Assembly (NCBI GenBank): GCA_036877525.1 | Contig: JAZGTH010000002.1 | Span: 4,608,001 to 4,672,000 of the forward strand | DNA from: Chromobotia macracanthus | Taxonomy: Eukaryota > Chordata > Actinopteri > Cypriniformes > Botiidae | Length of the DNA: 64,000 nucleotides | Direction of reading: 5' to 3' | Shown here: positions 14,555-24,546 of the stretch, piece by piece | How positions within the stretch are numbered: the stretch's first letter is position 1 | Layout: the number at the start of each line of letters is the position of its first letter | Program-made: the position numbers and the translations under genes | The notes under the pieces: model-generated | Databases searched by the model: none | What the model saw: only the letters and a program-made list of their open reading frames with translations | Told to the model about the DNA's origin: nothing

Positions 14555-15379
14555 GTCAGTCAATGAATATTTGCCTGTAACACTAAACAAATGAATTCTC
14601 CAACAGTTTTCAAACAGTAGGAATAAATTTAAACTTCAATTCTGAACTAACACACAATTATAGTCCACTGTAGAAACTGATTGATGAAGAAACACTAAAT
14701 GTTTTTAAATACCACCCATGAATCATTCTTTCTAAGTACTCTCGTTTGGTTAACTAATACATTTTTATTTTGCATCTGTTGTCTTTAACAATTCACCTAA
14801 AACTGATTTTCAAGAGATGATTGTCTAATAAAACACTAGTAATAAACATTATTATTTAAATAGATATTAGTTTTACTACAAAAATAAAATGTCAAATAAT
14901 ATGCAGGAAGTCTAGGGATTAATCTAATGTATAATTGTTTTTACAGGTTCTTATCTGTTTGCCCAAATTGTTAATATAAATCAGACTGTCAGTCAAAAAT
15001 TGGACAAACCAGACAAAAAACATTGTACATTTTGCAAAGTTGTAATGAGAGACACTGCATTAATCCTCTTTGTCAACTGACATACAATTAAGTTCAAACT
15101 GAAATCCCCACTAACAATGAAATATAAAATAGCCTTTTCAATATTCAAAAAAAAATTGAACACTACTAGAAATGTTCCCAATTAGAGACTGCAGTGGGAG
15201 AGAATTACTGGGCCAAATCTGAGCTTTGAACTGCACAATGAGCACTTCTTTACAGTATTAACACCAACTTATGGTTCCTCTAATAAGCCTAGTTTATTTT
15301 AGTTCCATTTTCCCCTTTTCAGAACATGGTGATTCAACATTATGAAAGAAGATTGATGGAATGTTCCAGTCAACAGTTT

Positions 15380-15560
15380 TAGACAAGCGAAGATGAACGA
15401 GGGAGAAAATGAAATGATCGGAGAGCTCTCAAGATGCTTAAATTCAGAATACAGGAGATGTGCTGCAGCTGCTGGCAATAAGCAAGCAAACATAATTATA
15501 TGAGCCGGGTATCGGGCTGAGCCCACTGAGGCAGAGAGGAAGACACACGCTGCGTCTGGC
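15380..15560. other. Candidate conserved non-coding element near iqsec2 exon
   Basis: This patch lacks simple repeats, has mixed composition and contains several E-box-like CANNTG words and CpGs (for example GCTGCAGCTGCTGGC near 15461). It lies about 500 bases inside the iqsec2 intron. The call rests only on composition and position. Confidence 0.15.
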
Positions 15561-15989
15561 GCTCTGTAGCTGCTGCTTTTGTTGATGCCTGTTTCAGTCC
15601 AGGATGCAGAAGATAAAACATCTGCAGAAAATGCAACCTATAACCACCAACATCAAATTCCATACATCTACTAAATCCAAAAATGTTTAATATTTAGAGC
15701 TAACAACTTGGTTTTGTGGTTTGTGCTGTAAATATGTACATACAAGAAACCTCTTTTCTTACAGAATTACAGGTATTACTCCTGCATTCTGTAATTCCAG
15801 CTGTACTCAAATAAATACCTAAACACCAAAAACAGTTAGACGCTTTGCCATACATCCTGTACACACACGCATACTGAGTATACTAAACCATACCAGTACA
15901 AAACAAAAACAGTTGAAAAAAGGCCAAAGCATCCAACACGCTGGATCATCCTTCAATAGAATTTTTAACTGAAGAAATAAGACACTTAC

Positions 15990-16435
15990 TGTTTGCGTAG
16001 AGTTGAAGTTTTGTTGGTCCCAGTGCTGTCCTTTCTCTCCAGTCTGCCTCTCTCTTTCTCTACAGGGGCTGACCCACAAGACAGGCCTCGGGTCAGCTTT
16101 GTGTGGGTCCGTCGAGCTGGACCAGGCACCGTGGATGAGGGTATATTACTGCCGATGTTCTGATAGACGCCTTCAGCATTGTGGTTTGGTAGTGATGATG
16201 GCTGGCTGGGCTTACAGCTCTGGTTGTAGTTGTTGCTTTGCGTCGAGTTCTCTGTTCCTGGGTTCCTGTCCTGCCGTAGGTCATGGTTCTCCTGGTTGAC
16301 ACGGTCTAGCTGCGTTTCGAGCTCCTCAATACGTTTGCGCTGTGTCTCTAAAAGTTTGGCCTGGTTCTCAATGATGTTATTGAGCTCCAGAAGATACTCC
16401 ACTGCCCGACTCGGGCTGTCTGGGTTGGACTCCAT
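15990..16435 (-). CDS. iqsec2: IQSEC2 (BRAG1) first coding exon, partial gene
   Basis: IQSEC2 is a Sec7-type guanine nucleotide exchange factor for ARF GTPases at excitatory postsynaptic sites. Only the N-terminus is here: 148 codons plus two bases. After the start ATG (16435) the product reads SPSRAVEYLLELNNII and then TQRKRIEELETQLD, the conserved N-terminal coiled coil of IQSEC2 (about residues 7-55). IQSEC3 has a diverged version and the main IQSEC1 isoform lacks it. The rest is low-complexity, rich in S, N and Q, with a GVYQN motif recalling the AYQN repeats of mammalian IQSEC2. The donor at 15989 is a clean GTAAGT (phase 2). The exon starts at an acceptor at 16466, giving 31 bases of 5' UTR with a run of ten G on the coding strand. 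The IQ motif, Sec7 and PH domains must lie beyond the left end. Identity is confident at family level; which teleost duplicate it is cannot be told. Confidence 0.88.
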
Positions 16436-16466
16436 AGTTTGAGCTTTACCCCTTCCCCCCCCCCAC

Positions 16467-17400
16467 CTGATGAGTACAGTGGGGGGGAGATAAAACAACT
16501 GACAGTGAAGGTAGAAACTTAATATAACTGTATATTTTTATCTAATGCGTTGGAACTGGAGGTGTAGCAGATGTATAACACGAGCAAGAAACATTTAGAG
16601 CAACAGCATTAAATGTAGTTGATCAACTACACTTTATGTTATTTACACTAGTGCATCCATGATTCCTTCAGAAACGGGCAGCTACAGTTGTGACTGTACG
16701 TCAACAAGTTAGCAAAGAATGATGAGGTTGAAAAGACCCAGTAAGGTAAAAAGTATGACATAGACAGTTCTGAGCACTGGTATATATAGCTTTTCCATGA
16801 AAAAAACAATCCATTTGAGTCCATGTGAGATAAAATCATAAAAATTACTGTAATAGAATTTTTACATTTTAGTCAAAAATGACATCTGTAGAGACATCCT
16901 TTCTGCTGTTTCAACAAACCCGTAATTATACAATCTAATCATCTTGAGATCTGCTGTGCTACACACAACCCCAACACGCTGAGGTAGCATAGGGGAAAAT
17001 GGGGAACAGCAGCAAAACAATACACATCTAATCCCTGAAATTCACTAGATTCAAATTCTATATAGCTTGAGTCAGACATCATACCATCACACTAAACTAA
17101 AGGGTTTTGTTCACTGATTAGGAAAATCTAAAAGGGCAAGTGGTAACACATAAAGTGAAATGTCATAAACTTGTCTGAATTACAAATGCAGTGTCCAACA
17201 TCTCAAGACAGCAAACTGTTTTTATTCAGAGTAGCATATGAGGAATGTGATAGTGACATTCAAATTTCTTACAAATTCAAAAAATAAAACACCTGCACCC
17301 ACTTATGTTCTCCTTCAATAGAGTGCCAGTGAAACATCTGTTTCAAAATGAAAATGTACATATATGACTCCATGTTTTTCTAAGAAAAGATCCTACTTAC
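16467..17400 (-). other. iqsec2: iqsec2 5' UTR intron
   Basis: On the minus strand a GTAAGT donor (17395..17400) follows the CpG-rich block. A pyrimidine-rich acceptor ending CATCAG lies at 16467, just before the iqsec2 start exon. The interval is AT-rich with no other gene seen. Confidence 0.5.
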
Positions 17401-17765
17401 GCCTCTATTGACGTTTTCTTTTCCTCAACCCATTTTCAGTTTTCTGATTGACAGCTTTTAGTCAATCGCGAGCAGTTCACTGTTTCCTTTGCAAAACGTG
17501 AGCGTATCGCGTATCTTTGCATGCACCTCGATGTCGGTCTGAATAATAACGTCGTTTAAGACTTAAGGCATTTAGTTCTTCTCTCATGCAACATACTTTT
17601 CTAAGACGTTGATCTAGGAGGTGAACCAGCCTGCTGTAAAGTTCTGCGCTTTTCTATATTTTCCAAGACATCGACTCTTAGTTACTTGACGAGCTGCGTT
17701 CGTTTCGGGGCTGAGCTCGTGGATGCTCAGCCTCTTGAGCGTGTTTCTCACCTGACAGATCCAAT
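17401..17765 (-). promoter_or_regulatory. iqsec2: CpG-rich promoter and likely 5' UTR exon of iqsec2
   Basis: CpG dinucleotides are common here (for example GATACGCGATACGCTCACG on the minus strand near 17500, and CCCGAAACGAACGCAGC near 17700), while the flanks are nearly CpG-free. The block ends on the minus strand with AGAGGC followed by GTAAGTAGG, a good donor, and the next acceptor downstream is that of the iqsec2 start exon. It is therefore a probable transcription start region. The exact start site is not visible; several upstream ATGs occur. Confidence 0.45.
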
Positions 17766-19817
17766 CGCAAATGCTGGGCAGAGATGGGTTCAACTAGTCT
17801 TTCCTATACTCGTCACACATTCAACCCACGCAAGAGCTTTCAATGCATGAGGAAGAGATTTCAACAACAAACGAAGCTTAGATCACAGAACAATCGGTGC
17901 TATTTTACATATTACATATGGATAATTCATTGTAAAAGTATAGAATCCTTACAAAAACGTATATTTCTGCCAAAATACGAATGTTGCTTTATGCAGGTAT
18001 TGTCAGTGACAAAGCCACTGGTGTAGAAACAATGTATAATTGCAGTAATGGTGTTTTGGTAAGATATGTTTGACAGAGTTTTTATAGTATATTGTAGAAT
18101 ATAATTACAACACAATCACTGAGTAAACTGACCGATTGATTACTTGGTCTGAGCTGTCAATCATCTATAAGCTATATGCTTTTAAGCTTAGTCCTCGAGC
18201 TGTTTATGCTGTGCATTACAGTTTTTATGTAACAGAACAGTGTAGTGCATGCAGTTAGTGTGTGTGTTTGTTTTTTCTCTGTGATAAAGTTCTTTTTCTT
18301 TAAATATTATAATTATTTTAATAACTGCCAACTGTATTGCATGTTTTCATTTTATGATTGTTTTATCTTAAATACTTTTCCTGAAAAACAGTTTCAAGAT
18401 AAGTTGTTGTCATCCTTATTATAGTCTTCCTTTGAAAGTTCCTTGCAGCTTTGCTGTCTCCTACTGCTCAGGGCAGAAATTACATCTGCACTCACATTGT
18501 GTAATGTATTAACCCACTGAAATCATATGGGTTACATTAATAATGGATGAATGCTTTTTGGACCTTCAAAATGCTGAACCAATATCAATAACATTATAAA
18601 GCCAGGAAGTGTTATTTAACATAACTAGGGGTGTTATTTGACATAACTCTGATTGAGGCATGAGGATGAGTAAATTATAAGAGAATTCACTCAAAATACT
18701 TAAAGACTGTCACTGGTCACTACCTATGTGTGAAGACGTAGCCTATAGAAAGTCACAGAATAAATCAGTAAACGAGTGTTTTTGCTAAACAGTCATAAGA
18801 CTGGAGTCACTGGAATTCACCAAATCACTACTCTTAGCTATTACCTATGGTGTATTCCCTTAAAATATTCCCTAAAGGTGTAACATAAGGCTAATCTATA
18901 AAGATATTTGGAATAAAGTCATGCGCCTGTTTTTTTAAAGGGCACACTGTACACAACACACAGAAACGTGTGTGCAAATAAAACCACTGAAAGCCATATT
19001 ATAAAGCACATTTCTTAAGAGTAATCAAAACACCATGCAAATCTGTGACAGTAACAGTCCTCCTCTCTCACCATCAACCAGCCCTCCTCCTGTCTGACTG
19101 CTAATGTCTACAATAACATGATAAGATGAAAGAATTATTAGAAAAACAGACATCATGGTAACACTTTACTAAGGTCACAAGTAAATGAGTATATGACATA
19201 AGTAAATACTTTAGACATTTTAAACAATGAAATATTTTAGTTACAGGATTTTTTACTCTTGCTCAATGTTTTTTGTATTTCAGCCAGGTAAGTTTCTGCC
19301 AAACCTGCTAGTTTGAGCAAGCCAAATTCACAAAAGCTTTAGAGCTTGCACTCTGTTGCTATGGATTGTCATTATGGCATATTCTCATTGGTTTGTTGGC
19401 ATGGGGCTGATTTCATGCCCAAGGAAATGCCCTGTATGCCAGATCTTGATTATATAAATTCACATTGTATTTGATGTAAAAGCAATTTAGCTAATGATAG
19501 TTCACATGACAATAAGTATGTGGTAGTAAAAAAATTGAAGTTTTTTCTTTCTTGTCAAAACAATCCTCATTTAAACGGATCTTCGAAAATGACCAAAAAT
19601 ACTGCATTATGCATGCCAGGCCAATAGTTTATGCTGGAACAAAAATGCAGTTATTTTCAAAAACTTTAATATTCAAGTGACTTAAATATTCAAGTGCTTC
19701 TGAATTCTGTTTGATGTCATCGTATATTTGGACCACCATACACGTAATTTGGCCTTTTAACAAAAATAAGTATATTATATATTATAACATTTATTCCTTA
19801 AATTCCTACACTATTGC
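17766..19817. other. Intergenic DNA upstream of iqsec2
   Basis: AT-rich, stops in all frames, no family signature on either strand. Short frames at 17784..18026 and 17927..18115 look like chance. Confidence 0.6.
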
Positions 19818-20460
19818 AGGATGGTCAAGGTTTAATGCCCATTAAGGTGGCATTGATGAAGTGGGTGAATTCAGATCTGTCCTGTCCCATTGTCATGCTG
19901 CTTGTGGAGTGGCCCAAAAAATGGTCCTGGTCCTAGAACACCCTGAACTTTTCCAAGATCTTAGAAGATTCTGTGAGAAAAATGGCAGTTTGGATGAGAA
20001 CTTGGCCAAGAGGGTGTTGGTACAGCTTATCAGTTCACTGAAACTGTGAGAGCCAAAGAGTCCTGCACCAGGACATCAAGCCACAAAACATCCTCATCAA
20101 CACAGACACGCATGACAAAGTATTTTGACATGCTGGATTTTGGTAGTGGTTCCTTTTCATGGGTGTTTTGAGTATGTCCATGAATGGTTCCTGTTCAGGC
20201 AGTACCATGTAAGACCAGCTTGTTTGGTTCTTGGGAGTGACACTATACAACATTCTGTGTGGTAAACTCTCTTTAAGAACCAGATGAGACAACATCACAG
20301 GCAAACTGTGCATGCTTAGAAACCTTTCTATAGGCAATACAGAGCAAACATTTCATTGTTTACAACAAAACTGATATAATGATTATTTAATGACAGCTTA
20401 CAGGACATTAAGCGTCGTCCCTGGTTAAAGTGAACAGGTAGCCCATGACATTACTCTTAT
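19818..20460 (+). pseudogene. Pim-like serine/threonine kinase pseudogene fragment
   Basis: Three plus-strand frames together read like the middle of a teleost Pim-related kinase. The order is PIKVALMKWVNSD (19840s), LVLEHPELFQDLRRFCEKNG (19925..19985), the catalytic-loop piece VLHQDIKPQNILINTDT (20058..20108), FGSGS (about 20140) and GVTLYNILCGKL (20235..20270). A last piece, SEQVAHD, lies near 20440 and resembles the end of the fold. The catalytic HRD is HQD here. The frame shifts near 19920 and 20045 and again further on, with in-frame stops after 20110, and the glycine-rich N-lobe was not found. It is a decayed copy, not an active kinase. Pim-like genes are highly multiplied in zebrafish, so a stray copy is unsurprising. 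No introns are evident, so retrocopy or fragment duplication are both possible. Confidence 0.85.
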
Positions 20461-23109
20461 TTGAATCAACTTTTAATATTTAACAGTATGACTAAAAATA
20501 TAGATGATATAGGTTGAAGCAAAGCCCTTCTGATTAAATATATATATTTTATGTCTATGTTAAATATTAATATTTTGTAAATACACAGTGCTCTAAGGGT
20601 CATGTTTTAGTATTATTTAGTATTGTTAAGGTATTTTTTTGTATTAGACCAAATGTAGATATGTGTTGTTTATAAATTGTTTATATAGGATCAGTGGGGG
20701 TGAAGTACTGTAAATAATTCTGTTAATGTAATAGTGAACCTGCGCCCATGCCTGTCTTGGACCCCAATCCCATGCAACAAACCTCACACCTACATTCTTG
20801 CCTGCAAATCTAGCTAGAGAGATCATGGCAGTCATCTTTAGGAAAGAGAGCATAGTTATCATCAGGAGAGAGCACAGTCATACATAAGGGAGAGAGAGCA
20901 GGAGAGCGTAGTCATAGAGTCATCCTGCAGTATTTATAAATTGTATTAAACTCTATTGGCTATGTTAATAGTTCTTATTTGAAAATATCAAACAAATAAA
21001 TGTTGGAAAATAAGTCACTAATCAAATAAGCTGTTTATCATATCAAAAATGACATGGGTAATTTGATAGAAGTTTACAGAAACTGAGAGTTGAAGTTTAG
21101 AGAAGTGTATTTTTGTTGTAATTCTTTGGCTTGACCATCATGGACCTACATGATCTTTCAACTTCTACCTCTCTGTACAGTTTAGAACCAATAAATGTTT
21201 TTTAAATGTGCTGATGCACAAGACATTGTTTTTCTTTACACAAATCTGGGCACCTGTTGATATTAAAATTAAACAAAAATTTGTATTTTAACACGTTTAA
21301 CCAAATTTATGAGTTTATTAACATTTGTGAACAAAATTTTGGGAACCACATGTATAGCCAAAGCTATTTACACTCACGCTAGAAAAATAAGTCAGGGGCA
21401 CAATTCATTTCAGAGAAATACATGTATGTTTATTATAACTCTCATATAATCTATTGCATTAGGGTTACAGTAGAGTATTACAATATATTCATAATATAAA
21501 CATAATATTATATGTATATTTATATATGTATATAATTATAATACATTTATATCTTTTTATAATCAATACATATGGCCATAGACATTACTATGTACTGTAC
21601 ATAAAGACAACTCTAAAATCGACACTTTAGATTGAATGGGTAGTAAATATATAAGCATAAGACTCATTAGTGAAAGCGTATGAGGCATTGGCTCATACTC
21701 TAAATATTATGATATGTTTTAAGATGCACTCATTCAACTCCAGTGTGTGAATCATTTACACCAGCCTGGCTTCAAACTGATCCCAGACCTGCTGGGGGGT
21801 GCACAGGGTACAGTTTTGTCCTAGTTCACTGTCCTATCTGCTGTGGTTTAAAATGGAAAGGGATCTTATGCATAGTTTAAATGTGCGTATTAATTCTGGT
21901 GGACAGTATGATACACCTGATGTAAAAATATATGTGATATCTTAGCAGATTAGAAAGCAGTGATAACGTTTTGAAAATCAGCAAAAAAGGAATACAGCTG
22001 ATAAATAGTAGGCACAGTTTTAGGTTGAATTGAATATATTCATTTGTATATCAAGTGAAAGTTACCAAGGACACAATATAGCATAAAACTTTCACTTTCC
22101 CTAGCAAGCTTTTAACCCAAAAAGATAAGGAGGTAAACCTGAACAAAAAAAACTCTCAATGTGAGGTTAGAGAGGCCAAAGCTTGCAGACAGGAAGATAT
22201 TTTTGTTACCAAGGCAACACTATGGGAAACTTTGAGGGTGTAGCATAGGAAACATTCTAAAACAGCTTGTTTGTTTAGGATGAAACAACAAAGAGTTTAC
22301 AGTCTGTATATTTGCTCCCTGAGACGTCAGAGACCCAGAGGGCACAGATGTAATGAATAATATACATATACATTAAAAACAAACAAATCATTGATCATAG
22401 ATGAGGACATATTCCTAGAGGTGTGACAAATAAATGGCCTCTTAACAGTTTAGGTTTACATACATACAGTATACACAACATTCACAACAATTTACAATCA
22501 TTCTTCAGGTATCACCCACATGAAACAGTTTATCAGAAATCAGAATAATACTTATTTAAATGGGAAAACACACAGATACTAATATCATCTGGAATTTTTC
22601 ATCTTTTAGACTATGAAATCAAGGGTACAGTTACATCATTATTTGCTCACTAGTCAAAAAACATAATCAAACAACAAACAAACATCTCACCCTCATTTTA
22701 CCGGTGGTATTTTGAAGGTAATGAGCTGGACATTATGAAATGGAAAGAAAATATTTGGCCCTTCAGATGACAATATTGTTGCATATCAAGTAAATATATT
22801 ATACAAACACACTGATATAAAAATAAAAGATACCATGTTTTGTTGATCACTGCAGACTTTCTTTATAAATGACGACATATGAGGGATTAAGAGAGGAGAG
22901 TGCGAGAGAGCAAGCTGAGGTGGGAGCTTTATCTGCTGTACAATTCAGTTACATGTTAGTCAACCTATGTTGACTAACCTTTCCATGTATAGTCACAAAT
23001 TATGTATGCATATATACTAAGAAAGTCATTTGAAGTGCGCTAAAATTTTTACACTAATTTGTGTTGTTAACTTCACATTTTCTTTTTAGTAAATGAAGGT
23101 GCTTGTCTG
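20461..23109. other. Intergenic DNA, no gene seen
   Basis: AT-rich sequence (notably 21490..21560) without recognisable exons or RNA genes on either strand. A minus-strand frame at 20644..20862 has no family signature. Confidence 0.55.
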
Positions 23110-23255
23110 TTAAATTCCCCACCACAATGCTGATGTTGTGGCTGGTTGCCAGGGCATTGCTATGTGATTGTGCTATGTGGTATTTTCAGTGGTTGTTTAC
23201 TGGTTTAAGTCAAAAGAGCCCACCCCATGTCTCAGTGACATTCTGGTCATAAGGT
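23110..23255. repeat. Cyprinid dispersed repeat with 'GGTTGC..GCTATGTG' units
   Basis: It contains tandem-like variants of TGGTTGCCAGGGCATTGCTATGTG followed by AAGTCAAAAGAGCCCACCCC and CATTCTGGTCAT. I recognise this block order as a dispersed repeat common in cyprinid genomes. A related stretch in opposite orientation lies at 58665..58800. Confidence 0.65.
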
Positions 23256-23488
23256 ATGTCACAGATTTCTTCTGTGTGTAAGATGTTTTATCATCTGCCA
23301 AGTGAAAATTATTACTCTGATTACTCTGATTTGAACAGCAATAACACAGATCTGAAAATTATGAGGTATCATTCAAATCCAGTGTAAACATGTAGTATGA
23401 GTAACACGCTAAACGTTAATACTTGGGGTTAGTGGCTTGTTTAAATACCTAACCGTAAGTATGATCAATACTAACAGTAATCCTTGCT

Positions 23489-23698
23489 TTAGCAAATGTC
23501 ACTAATTAATAAATGTTTCTGTTCCTCTACCATTCGTATCTTCTCGTCTTCTCTAATGACCCTATGTGAGCTGGGTTTTAGATAGGGGCCTGGAAGAAGG
23601 GACCCCAGGGCCCTTTGTATGAATTTTGAGCTATGCGTTTCATTCAAATACTCAGTAAGGCCAGAGATACTGGCGGCAGAAACGCTATCATCAGACAT
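23489..23698 (-). CDS. Unrecognised 69-codon reading frame, possible small gene or unplaced exon
   Basis: The frame starts MSDDSVSAASISGLTEYL, has LLPGPYLKPSSHR in the middle and ends in a charged stretch with EDEKIRMVEEQKHLL. Composition is protein-like, unlike the simple-sequence chance frames nearby. Upstream on the same strand is an acceptor-like TTCGCTTTCTTCACAG ending at 23730, which could place the ATG in a second exon after a 5' UTR intron. No donor is obvious before the stop. It lies beyond the candidate magix polyadenylation signal (23941). It could be a separate small gene, a distal magix exon (a CAG directly before the C of CATG would need a phase-2 donor), or chance. I do not recognise the product. 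Confidence 0.35.
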   Translation of the reverse strand: MSDDSVSAASISGLTEYLNETHSSKFIQRALGSLLPGPYLKPSSHRVIREDEKIRMVEEQKHLLISDIC

Positions 23699-23940
23699 GC
23701 TGGCTCAGCATCTGTGTAATCAGATGCCTCTGTGAAGAAAGCGAACAGGGTTTGACTGAATTCAGGATCCCCTACAGGCCCCTCTGAAGAAAGGCCAGAC
23801 AAGGGCCTGTTAGGCCAAAGTGGGTGAGGCTGAATTCCTAGAGGTAGGACAAGGACACCTGAAAAAGAATGAGACTTACGACTTGTTTCTACACCGTTCT
23901 TGCATTTTTGATATTTCTGAAATTTGTCAGGAATCTCTAC

Positions 23941-23946
23941 TTTATT
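23941..23946 (-). terminator. magix: Candidate polyadenylation signal of magix
   Basis: AATAAA on the minus strand about 285 bases past the magix stop. It sits in an A-rich run, so a chance match is possible, but it is a well-placed candidate and would give a 3' UTR of about 300 bases. Confidence 0.4.
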
Positions 23947-24229
23947 TTTTTATATTCAACTCAAGCTCTTCACTGACTCTCATTTTCTCTTTCCCAATGC
24001 TTCTTTCTGTCGCTCGCTGGAGTGAGTGACCTCCTCTCCACCCTCAGCCATTCTCTATCTAGCTCTCCCTCTCCTCCTTTTCCTCCTGCTCCCACTGTAA
24101 CATAGGCTCAGGAAGTCTCGCCTCGTTTTCTCCTTCACTCCTGCTTCTCACCCATCTTGCCATTTCTTTGCTCCCACTTGGCCTATTCTCTCCTCTCTTT
24201 TTGCTTTTTTCTTCCATTTCCCTTTTGTC

Positions 24230-24546
24230 TCAGTTGCTGCCTTCGTATTTTACTCTGTCTTTTATGATGTCTCTAGGCAAACTAGGCCTAGAGACATTTG
24301 ACCTTTGCCTCCTTTCGTCTTTCACCTTTCGCCTCCTGCTCTGACCGCTGTCCTTAAGACTGTCAGGGCTCTCCCAGTCTCCTCCATCGCTTCCCCACCC
24401 CATCTGTTTTCTCCACCCCCTCTTTGTCTTCCCCGGTTTTTGAATGGTGGATGTGGCATCCTGTTGGGTGCAGCGACGGGTCACTGCAGCCAAACCCGAC
24501 TGCAGGGCTCGGGGTGAGGAGGGGATGGCTGTGACGTGATCACGGT
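24230..24546 (-). CDS. magix: magix coding exon 16: basic C-terminal tail and stop
   Basis: Joined to exon 15 it reads VPDYDRDHVTAIPSSP, paralleling MAGI1 VPEYDPSSDRHGPATG, then a lysine/arginine-rich tail (KTKRGWRKQ, QSRRRKVKDERRQRS), and stops TGA at 24230..24232. Acceptor is TTCACCCCAG after a pyrimidine tract. The tail is shorter than in MAGI1-3 and lacks the PGPWxVP motif seen near the MAGI3 and MAGIX C-termini. A further splice (for example at AAG|GTGAAA near 24330) cannot be excluded. Start phase is firm, exact end moderately so. Confidence 0.82.

Larger units (their letters stand above)
1..15989 (-). other. iqsec2: Partial first coding intron of iqsec2
   Basis: The iqsec2 first coding exon ends at a GT donor at 15989 and no further IQSEC2 exon (IQ motif, Sec7 or PH) was recognised down to base 1. 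I therefore read the whole stretch as intron. It is AT-rich with many stops in all frames and holds the repeats listed separately. Long open frames at 1548..1988 and 4332..4957 show no family signature and are probably chance. A very large first intron is known for mammalian IQSEC2. Confidence 0.6.

Noticed and set aside
16003..16442. Plus-strand frames over the iqsec2 exon
   Set aside because: They are antisense shadows of the conserved IQSEC2 N-terminal coding sequence.
20035..20337. 100-codon minus-strand frame
   Set aside because: It is the antisense of the Pim-like pseudogene and has no family match of its own.
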